Shown: positions 28,800 to 34,078 of the stretch, one piece after another
Numbering within the stretch: the first letter of the stretch is position 1
Layout: each line of letters begins with the position of its first letter
Assembly (NCBI GenBank): GCA_030425685.1
Contig: JAUIAD010000031.1
Location: 1 to 34,078 of the forward strand
Length of the DNA stretch: 34,078 nucleotides
From: Gammaproteobacteria bacterium
Lineage (GTDB): Bacteria > Pseudomonadota > Gammaproteobacteria > Coxiellales > Coxiellaceae
Direction: 5' to 3'
Notes under the pieces: generated by a model
Told to the model about the DNA's origin: nothing
The model's input: the letters and a program-made list of their open reading frames with translations, nothing else
The model's database searches: none
Made by a program: the position numbers and the translations under genes

Positions 28800-29234
28800 A
28801 TGCATTTGAATACACTGTCGCCAGCAAAGGGCGCAAGAAAAAATAGAAAACGAGTAGGCCGTGGTATTGGTTGTACAGACGGTAAAACGTGTGGACGTGG
28901 ACACAAAGGGCAAAAGTCTCGCCGTGGTGCTTCCAGAATGGCTGGTTTCGAAGGTGGTCAAATGCCTTTGCAACGTCGTATTCCAAAGTTTGGTTTCAAC
29001 TCACGTAAAGCGCTAGTTACAACTGAAGTTAGATTAGATGCGCTTAACAAGATTCAAGGCGATACCGTTGATTTATTAGCATTACAAGCGGCTGATTTGG
29101 TCACTCGTAAAGTGAAGCACGTTAAAATTATCGGTAGTGGTAAAATTGAAAAATCATTGACAGTACGCGGGTTAGGATTGACCCAAGGTGCAAAAGCAGC
29201 TATCGAAGCTGCAGGTGGCAAAGTAGAGGATTAA
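28800..29234 (+). CDS. rplO: 50S ribosomal protein L15
   Basis: The product is a 144-residue late-assembly protein. [29 protein letters not shown] and [17 protein letters not shown] are diagnostic of the extended N-terminal half, and the globular C-terminal half ends [13 protein letters not shown]. secY starts at the base after its stop codon. Confidence 0.98.
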   Translation: MHLNTLSPAKGARKNRKRVGRGIGCTDGKTCGRGHKGQKSRRGASRMAGFEGGQMPLQRRIPKFGFNSRKALVTTEVRLDALNKIQGDTVDLLALQAADLVTRKVKHVKIIGSGKIEKSLTVRGLGLTQGAKAAIEAAGGKVED

Positions 29235-30563
29235 ATGTCAAAAGCAAAGCTGGGCGGATCACTCTCGCAAGGTGGTTTAGGAGAACTTAAAAAGCGTTTA
29301 CTATTTGTATTTATCGGCATTATTGTTTATCGATTTGGCGCTTATATACCTGTGCCCGGCTTAGATCCAGCCAAGCTTAGCTCATTATTCCATCAACATT
29401 CCTCAGGCTTATTGGGCATGTTTAACATGTTCTCTGGTGGTGCGTTGAGCCGAATGACCATCTTTGCGATGGGTATTATGCCTTATATCTCCTCCTCGAT
29501 TATCGTGCAGATGTATACGCAAATTTCACCTAAATTTCAGCAGCTTAGAAAAGAAGGTGAGGCTGGCAAACGCAAAATGAACCAGTACACGCGTTACGGT
29601 ACAATTATTCTTTCATTTGCGCAGTCACTATTTATGACTCGATGGTTAGTTCATAGCGGGGTTGTGTTGAATCCTGGTTTGGGCTTTTACTTTATCTCTA
29701 TTATTACCCTTGTTACTGGCACCATGTTTTTAATGTGGTTAGGTGAACAAATGACTGAACGAGGCATTGGTAATGGTATCTCGCTTATCATTTTTGCTGG
29801 TATCGCTTCTAGATTCCCATCAGCTATCGGGCAGCTTTTCCTGCAGGTGAGTCAAGGTCAAATGCAGGTGATTACATTATTCGTTATTATTGCCGTCGTT
29901 ATATTAGTTACATTAGCGGTAGTATTCATTGAGCGAGGTCAGCGTAAGATTACTATCAACTATGCTAACCGTCAGCAGGGTCGCAAAATGTATGCGGCAC
30001 AAACTAGCCATTTACCACTGAAAATCAATATGGCTGGTGTTATCCCAGTTATTTTTGCTCAAAGTATCATACTATTCCCTGGCATGGTGGCTAAATTTCT
30101 AGCAACCACTAAGGGCTTTGGTTGGCTTAATGATGTGGCATTGGCTCTATCGCCAGGCAACCCCGGATATATCGTTTTATTCGCTATCGCTGTGATTTTC
30201 TTCAGTTTTTTCTATACTGCATTGACTTTTAATCCTAAGGAAACGGCTGATAACCTCAAACGTTCAGGCGCTTTTATCCCAGGAATACGTCCAGGACAAC
30301 AAACTGCGCAGTACATTGATAAAGTAATGACTCGCTTAACCTTAGCAGGTTCGCTATACTTGGCCCTGGTCGCATTATTACCACAAATTTTGATCTCTAA
30401 ATTTCAGGTTCCGTTTTACTTTGGTGGTACCTCGTTATTGATCGTTGTTGTGGTTGTGATGGACTTTATGGCTCAGGTTCAAGCGCATTTGATGAGTCAC
30501 CAGTATGAGTCATTAATGAAGAAAAGCGGGTCAAAAGGCTCAAAAATTGGCCTGATTCGGTAA
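29235..30563 (+). CDS. secY: Preprotein translocase subunit SecY
   Basis: The product is the 442-residue channel subunit of the Sec translocon, an inner-membrane protein with ten predicted membrane helices. [10 protein letters not shown], the plug-region [36 protein letters not shown] and the cytoplasmic loop [22 protein letters not shown] are conserved motifs. The start is directly adjacent to the rplO stop. It works with SecE (3464-3835); rpmJ follows after 13 bp. Confidence 0.98.
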   Translation: MSKAKLGGSLSQGGLGELKKRLLFVFIGIIVYRFGAYIPVPGLDPAKLSSLFHQHSSGLLGMFNMFSGGALSRMTIFAMGIMPYISSSIIVQMYTQISPKFQQLRKEGEAGKRKMNQYTRYGTIILSFAQSLFMTRWLVHSGVVLNPGLGFYFISIITLVTGTMFLMWLGEQMTERGIGNGISLIIFAGIASRFPSAIGQLFLQVSQGQMQVITLFVIIAVVILVTLAVVFIERGQRKITINYANRQQGRKMYAAQTSHLPLKINMAGVIPVIFAQSIILFPGMVAKFLATTKGFGWLNDVALALSPGNPGYIVLFAIAVIFFSFFYTALTFNPKETADNLKRSGAFIPGIRPGQQTAQYIDKVMTRLTLAGSLYLALVALLPQILISKFQVPFYFGGTSLLIVVVVVMDFMAQVQAHLMSHQYESLMKKSGSKGSKIGLIR

Positions 30564-30576
30564 TTGGAGAAGAATG

Positions 30577-30690
30577 ATGAAAGTAAGAGCTTCTGTGAAG
30601 AAAATTTGCCGTAAGTGCAAGATTATTCGCCGAAATGGTGTTCTTCGCGTTATTTGCGAGGATGCACGTCATAAGCAGAGACAAGGTTGA
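30577..30690 (+). CDS. rpmJ: 50S ribosomal protein L36
   Basis: The product is a 37-residue zinc-ribbon protein, the smallest ribosomal protein: [20 protein letters not shown] then [17 protein letters not shown]. The zinc ligands C11, C14, C27 and H32 are all present, so this is the zinc-binding (C+) type. Two ATGs are adjacent; the second (30577) gives the family N-terminus and a better distance (7 bp) from GGAG at 30566-30569. Last gene before the spc/alpha boundary. Confidence 0.97.
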   Translation: MKVRASVKKICRKCKIIRRNGVLRVICEDARHKQRQG

Positions 30691-30729
30691 TCTGCTAGTT
30701 TTTAATCAGGATGGCACTTGATTTTTGGG

Positions 30730-30759
30730 GGCTTAGAGGGTATTCTAAGCCGCTTTTTT
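30730..30759 (+). terminator. Terminator-like hairpin between rpmJ and rpsM
   Basis: GGCTTAGA (30730-30737) pairs with TCTAAGCC (30744-30751) around GGGTAT, followed by GC and six T (30754-30759). It has the form of an intrinsic terminator at the spc/alpha boundary. No convincing promoter or alpha-operon S4 pseudoknot is seen in the 33 bp between it and rpsM, so partial read-through is likely what supplies rpsM-rplQ. Confidence 0.75.
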
Positions 30760-30792
30760 AGAGAATTATTAGTATCTTGGAGTTAATAAAGA

Positions 30793-31152
30793 ATGGCTGC
30801 ACGAATAGCAGGTGTTAACATACCAGACAATAAGCACGTTAGAATTGGCTTACGCGCCATTTATGGCATCGGTAATACGCGAGCATTAGACATATGTACT
30901 GCAGCTGGCGTTAATCCAACAAGTAAAGTTGCTGAGCTAAGTGAACAAGAATTAGACCTACTTCGTGGAGAAGTGGCTAAGTTTACCGTTGAAGGTGATT
31001 TACGTCGTGAACGCTCAATGAATATTAAGCGTATGATGGACATGGGTTGTGAGCGAGGCATCCGCCATCGTCGCGGCTTACCAGTTCGTGGGCAAAGAAC
31101 AAAGACCAATGCTCGCACGCGTAAAGGTAAACGTAAACCAGTACGCGGTTAG
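30793..31152 (+). CDS. rpsM: 30S ribosomal protein S13
   Basis: The product is a 119-residue protein of the 30S head contacting P-site tRNA and bridging to the 50[41 protein letters not shown] and the basic tail [10 protein letters not shown] match. First gene of the alpha group; SD TTGGAG lies upstream. Confidence 0.98.
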   Translation: MAARIAGVNIPDNKHVRIGLRAIYGIGNTRALDICTAAGVNPTSKVAELSEQELDLLRGEVAKFTVEGDLRRERSMNIKRMMDMGCERGIRHRRGLPVRGQRTKTNARTRKGKRKPVRG

Positions 31153-31184
31153 ATATTAATATTATTAAAGGGTTAGGCTAAAAG

Positions 31185-31556
31185 ATGGCTTCAAATCGTA
31201 AAAATCGAATTGTGACTGAGGGTGTAGCGCACATCCACGCGACATTTAATAACACCAAGATCAGCATCACTGATACGCAAGGTAACTTGCTTTGTGCATC
31301 CTCATCAGGTGCTTGTGGATTTAAAGGCTCCAGAAAAGGTACACCTTACGGTGCGCAATTAGCGTCTGAAGCAGCTGCTAAGAACGCCGCAGACAATTTT
31401 GGTATGAAACGTATTGCTGTAAAAGTCAGAGGCCCAGGTGCTGGACGTGATTCCGCGATGCGTGGTTTACGAACTGCTTTAGAAATAACAAGTTTTGAGG
31501 ATAGAACACGTTTACCACATAATGGTTGTCGTCCTCGTAAGAAGCGTAGAGTGTAG
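31185..31556 (+). CDS. rpsK: 30S ribosomal protein S11
   Basis: The product is a 123-residue platform protein near the mRNA exit and Shine-Dalgarno helix. [34 protein letters not shown] and the C-terminal [14 protein letters not shown] are typical. It is slightly shorter than E. coli at the N-terminus. Confidence 0.98.
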   Translation: MASNRKNRIVTEGVAHIHATFNNTKISITDTQGNLLCASSSGACGFKGSRKGTPYGAQLASEAAAKNAADNFGMKRIAVKVRGPGAGRDSAMRGLRTALEITSFEDRTRLPHNGCRPRKKRRV

Positions 31557-31568
31557 GAGTTTATAGTA

Positions 31569-32189
31569 ATGGCTAGATATCTAGGACCTAAATGTCGTTT
31601 ATCAAGACGCGAAAAAACTGACCTTGAGCTTAAAAGTGGTATACGTGCAATTGATTCCAAATGTAATATCGAACGCACTCCAGGCCAGCAGTGGCAGCGT
31701 CGTGGACGTACTACTGACTATGGCATCCAGTTGCGCATGAAGCAATTGATCCGTCGTTATTATGATGTATTAGAGAAGCAATTCCGCAACTATTACAAAC
31801 AAGCCGATCGTATCAAGGGATCAACCGGTGATAACTTGCTTAGCTTATTAGAAGCACGTTTGGATAATGTAGTTTACCGTATGGGTTTTGCTGCTACACG
31901 TGCGGAAGCTCGTCAATTAGTCAGCCATAAATCTATATTGGTTAATGGCCAAGTCGTCAATATTCCTTCTTACCAAGTGCAACCTGGTGATGTTGTTGAA
32001 ATCCGTAGCAAAGCTAAAGGGCAATTACGAATTAAAGCAGCACTTGATTTAGCACAACAAAGGCAGGCAGTTTCTTGGCTTGAAGTTGACGCAAAGAAAA
32101 TGGTTGGCACCTATAAGGAAAATGCTGATGTCGCTGAATTGCCATCAGTCTTTAAAGTTAACCTTGTTGTTGAGTTGTATTCCAAGTAA
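31569..32189 (+). CDS. rpsD: 30S ribosomal protein S4
   Basis: The product is a 206-residue primary 16S rRNA-binding protein and, in E. coli, the translational repressor of the alpha operon. It begins [15 protein letters not shown]. The S4 RNA-binding domain has [20 protein letters not shown] and the C-terminus is [10 protein letters not shown] Cys at residue 9 replaces the usual Leu/hydrophobic residue. rpoA follows after 11 bp. Confidence 0.98.
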   Translation: MARYLGPKCRLSRREKTDLELKSGIRAIDSKCNIERTPGQQWQRRGRTTDYGIQLRMKQLIRRYYDVLEKQFRNYYKQADRIKGSTGDNLLSLLEARLDNVVYRMGFAATRAEARQLVSHKSILVNGQVVNIPSYQVQPGDVVEIRSKAKGQLRIKAALDLAQQRQAVSWLEVDAKKMVGTYKENADVAELPSVFKVNLVVELYSK

Positions 32190-32200
32190 AGGGCATTAAC

Positions 32201-33184
32201 ATGCAGAATATTCATAAGAACTTCCTTACGCCTAAGAACATACATGTAGATGCGGTAAACCCTACCTTATCTCGAATTGTTCTAGAGCCACTAGAGCGTG
32301 GTTTTGGCCATACATTAGGAAATGCGTTAAGACGTATCTTGCTCTCATCTATGCCTGGTGCAGCGATTACAGAAGTAAGCATTGATGGCGTGCTTCACGA
32401 ATACAGCTCTATTGAAGGTGTTAGAGAAGACGTTGTTGATGTCTTGTTGAACCTAAAAGGCGTTGCTATTAAGCTTGAGAGCCGTGATGAAGTTACTTTA
32501 ACTTTACACAAAAGCGGCGTTGGACCTATTGTTGCTGGCGACATTCAAACTGATCATGGTGTTGAAGTCATCAATCCAGAGCATGTGATTGCTCATTTAA
32601 CGAAAGATTGTGATTTTAATATGTCGTTAAAAGTGTCACTTGGCCGTGGATATGAGCCTGTTAATACACGCTTATCTAACTTAGAGTCGCGCACGGTTGG
32701 TACACTTTACTTAGACGCATCTTACAGCCCGGTCATTCGTATGTCTTACCAAGTTGAAAACGCACGTGTTGAAAAGCGTACTGACTTGGACAAGCTTGTT
32801 ATTGAATTGCAAACTGATGGTACTTTAGATCCTGAGGAAGCTATCCGCAGATCAGCAACTATCTTACAGCATCAGTTAGCAGCTTTTGTTGAGTTACAAC
32901 ATGAAGATTTTATCGAGTCTTCATCGAAAGAAGAACAAGTTGATCCTGTATTGTTGCGTCCTGTGGACGATTTAGAATTAACCGTTCGCGCAGCAAACTG
33001 CTTAAAAGCAGAAAATATTTACTATATTGGTGACCTAGTACAACGATCTGAAAACGATCTACTAAAGACACCAAATTTAGGCAAGAAGTCATTGATGGAA
33101 ATCAAAGGTGTATTAGCTCAGCGTGGTTTGAGCTTAGGCATGGCAGTTAAGTCATGGCCGCCTGAAGATTTACACGATAAATAA
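32201..33184 (+). CDS. rpoA: RNA polymerase subunit alpha
   Basis: The product is a 327-residue subunit. The N-terminal dimerisation domain has [20 protein letters not shown], and the C-terminal DNA- and activator-binding domain has [18 protein letters not shown] with R263 equal to E. coli R265, then [16 protein letters not shown]. The offset of two to E. coli numbering shows no large insertions. It assembles with beta and beta' encoded at 6857-15353. Confidence 0.98.
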   Translation: MQNIHKNFLTPKNIHVDAVNPTLSRIVLEPLERGFGHTLGNALRRILLSSMPGAAITEVSIDGVLHEYSSIEGVREDVVDVLLNLKGVAIKLESRDEVTLTLHKSGVGPIVAGDIQTDHGVEVINPEHVIAHLTKDCDFNMSLKVSLGRGYEPVNTRLSNLESRTVGTLYLDASYSPVIRMSYQVENARVEKRTDLDKLVIELQTDGTLDPEEAIRRSATILQHQLAAFVELQHEDFIESSSKEEQVDPVLLRPVDDLELTVRAANCLKAENIYYIGDLVQRSENDLLKTPNLGKKSLMEIKGVLAQRGLSLGMAVKSWPPEDLHDK

Positions 33185-33210
33185 TTGAAAAGTAATTTGG
33201 AAATTTTATT

Positions 33211-33588
33211 ATGAATCATCGTAAAAGTGGTCGTAAATTAGGTCGAAACAGCAGTCACCGAAAAGCAATGTTTCAAAACATGGCTGTTTCATTGTTAAAC
33301 CATGAGTTGATTAAAACAACACTGCCTAAAGCAAAAGAGCTAAGGCGAGTCGTTGAGCCTCTGATTACCTTGGCTAAAAATGATAGCGTAGCGAATCGTC
33401 GTTTGGCATTTAGCCGCTTACGTGATAAAGCTGCTGTTGCTAAGCTTTTTACCGAAGTAGGCCCTAAGAACAAAGAGCGCCCAGGCGGCTACTTACGTAT
33501 TTTAAAATGCGGCTTACGCTCAGGTGACACAGCACCTATGGCTATAGTAGAACTTGTAGAGCGAGATGAGCAGGACGCTGAAGAGTAG
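33211..33588 (+). CDS. rplQ: 50S ribosomal protein L17
   Basis: The product is a 125-residue tunnel-exit protein. [20 protein letters not shown] is the invariant N-terminus, followed by [20 protein letters not shown] and the C-terminal [20 protein letters not shown]. Last gene of the alpha group, closed by a terminator 40 bp downstream. Confidence 0.98.
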   Translation: MNHRKSGRKLGRNSSHRKAMFQNMAVSLLNHELIKTTLPKAKELRRVVEPLITLAKNDSVANRRLAFSRLRDKAAVAKLFTEVGPKNKERPGGYLRILKCGLRSGDTAPMAIVELVERDEQDAEE

Positions 33589-33627
33589 ATTAAGCTCTCC
33601 TATTTCTTTTTGCTAGCTAAAAGACTT

Positions 33628-33654
33628 AAAACCGGACCCAGTGTCCGGTTTTTT
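33628..33654 (+). terminator. Rho-independent terminator after rplQ
   Basis: AAAACCGGAC pairs with GTCCGGTTTT around CCAGT, giving a 10-bp stem whose 3' arm runs into a six-T tract (33649-33654). It ends the whole ribosomal protein cluster. Confidence 0.93.
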
Positions 33655-33752
33655 ATTTGGCATAGGAGTGTATACACATACAGGATACCTGTTTAAATCT
33701 TAGAGATTTAAGCACCAAGCCAAGCTTTTATTACTCCGTGGGCGCTTCGTAG

Positions 33753-33772
33753 GGGCGCGGCATGCTGCGCCC
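33753..33772 (+). repeat. REP-like palindrome, copy 1
   Basis: GGGCGCGGCATGCTGCGCCC is nearly perfectly palindromic (6 bp GC arms plus inner pairing). The form, with flanking GTAGG, resembles GC-rich dispersed intergenic repeats that stand out from the AT-rich surroundings. The interval 33661-33951 has no gene; it holds this and related palindromes and a small TAAATCT-TAG-AGATTTA hairpin. Confidence 0.65.
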
Positions 33773-33820
33773 GCAAGCATCCGCGGCACCGGAAAATCAT
33801 TCAGTCACCCTCACCTAAAT

Positions 33821-33840
33821 GGGCACAGCATACTCTGCCC
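33821..33840 (+). repeat. REP-like palindrome, degenerate copy 2
   Basis: GGGCACAGCATACTCTGCCC matches copy 1 at 15 of 20 positions, most of the differences being G to A transitions. It still folds with one C-C mismatch. A third partial match, CATGCTGCGACCC, lies near 33883-33895, next to a CCTATGC/GCATAGG inverted repeat (33894-33916). Confidence 0.55.
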
Positions 33841-33951
33841 CTGCGGGTTGTAAATGACCAATGTGCAAACTCAGACTAAACACATGCTGCGACCCTATGC
33901 CTTTAGGCTGCATAGGTTGTCATTTGCAATATTGTAGTATCTTATTGTAAC

Positions 33952-34078
33952 GTAAGCGTTCTAGTTGATTATTTATTCAGTTTTTCAAGAGATGTGTTAA
34001 AAGGTAAAAGAGCCCTGTATTCATCGCTTGTTTTGCAGTCGCGGATACGGTTTAGCATATAGTTAAAGTAGTTTTCTG
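33952..34078 (-). mobile_element. IS66-family insertion sequence, right end (cut by window edge)
   Basis: GTAAGCG at 33952-33958 matches the conserved start of IS66-family terminal inverted repeats. It lies 10 bp outside the stop codon of a minus-strand frame whose C-terminus resembles the IS66 transposase (33969-34078). Together they indicate that an IS66-type element begins here and runs past the right edge of the window. Confidence 0.65.
33969..34078 (-). CDS. Probable IS66-family transposase, C-terminal fragment
   Basis: On the minus strand 35 codons are open from the window edge to TAA at 33969-33971. The peptide NYFNYMLNRIRDCKTSDEYR followed by ALLPFNTSLEKLNK resembles the C-terminal domain of IS66 transposases, which ends in a YL..VL..I....T....ALLPWN pattern. 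The catalytic core lies outside the window. The fragment is short, so the family call depends on the ALLPFN motif and the adjacent GTAAGCG terminus. Confidence 0.6.
   Translation of the reverse strand, partial: ENYFNYMLNRIRDCKTSDEYRALLPFNTSLEKLNK

Noticed and set aside
30760-30792. S4-binding alpha-operon pseudoknot before rpsM
   Set aside because: No convincing pseudoknot pairing could be found in the short stretch after the terminator-like hairpin.

Overview
The window is the ribosomal protein and RNA polymerase core of a gammaproteobacterial chromosome of moderately low GC. The order tRNA-Tyr, tRNA-Gly, tRNA-Thr, tuf, tRNA-Trp, secE, nusG, rplK, two tuf copies (one after tRNA-Thr, one after fusA), and str, S10, spc and alpha operons in sequence are typical of Gammaproteobacteria. 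Ribosomal protein S7 carries a Gly/Ser/Asp-rich insertion of about 40 residues. From memory, Coxiella and Legionella S7 proteins also have an insertion at this place, so a Coxiellaceae or Legionellales member is my best guess. The genus cannot be fixed from the window.

Layout. Positions 1-390 hold the 3' end of an ISL3-family insertion sequence whose last 75 bp is tandemly repeated in progressively shorter copies. It abuts a minus-strand tRNA-Thr(TGT) at 392-467. Positions 540-1695 hold an entericidin-like small lipoprotein and an Sfp-type phosphopantetheinyl transferase. A tRNA promoter follows, then tRNA-Tyr, tRNA-Gly, tRNA-Thr(GGT), tufB, tRNA-Trp, secE, nusG, rplK, rplA, an L10-type leader, rplJ, rplL, rpoB and rpoC, closed by a strong terminator near 15431-15475. 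A new promoter (15559-15588) starts rpsL, rpsG, fusA, tufA. This runs without an S10-type leader into rpsJ-rplC-rplD-rplW-rplB-rpsS-rplV-rpsC-rplP-rpmC-rpsQ. An internal promoter candidate precedes rplN, then rplX-rplE-rpsN-rpsH-rplF-rplR-rpsE-rpmD-rplO-secY-rpmJ. A terminator-like hairpin separates these from rpsM-rpsK-rpsD-rpoA-rplQ and a final terminator at 33628-33654. The last 420 bp contain degenerate REP-like palindromes and the end of a minus-strand IS66-family element.

These genes build both ribosomal subunits (S3, S4, S5, S7, S8, S10-S14, S17, S19 and many L proteins), the core RNA polymerase subunits alpha, beta and beta', elongation factors Tu and G, the transcription factor NusG and the Sec translocon subunits SecE and SecY. 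All look intact and functional.

I found no wholly new biological system. The observations most worth checking are the nested array of IS ends beside tRNA-Thr, the displacement and inversion of that tRNA from its usual cluster with a lipoprotein/PPTase pair between, the S7 insertion, a long-form S14 with a restored CxxC-CxxH zinc-ribbon pattern, an apparent tRNA fossil in the rpsL leader, a gene-conversion tract between the two tuf genes, and the missing S10 leader.
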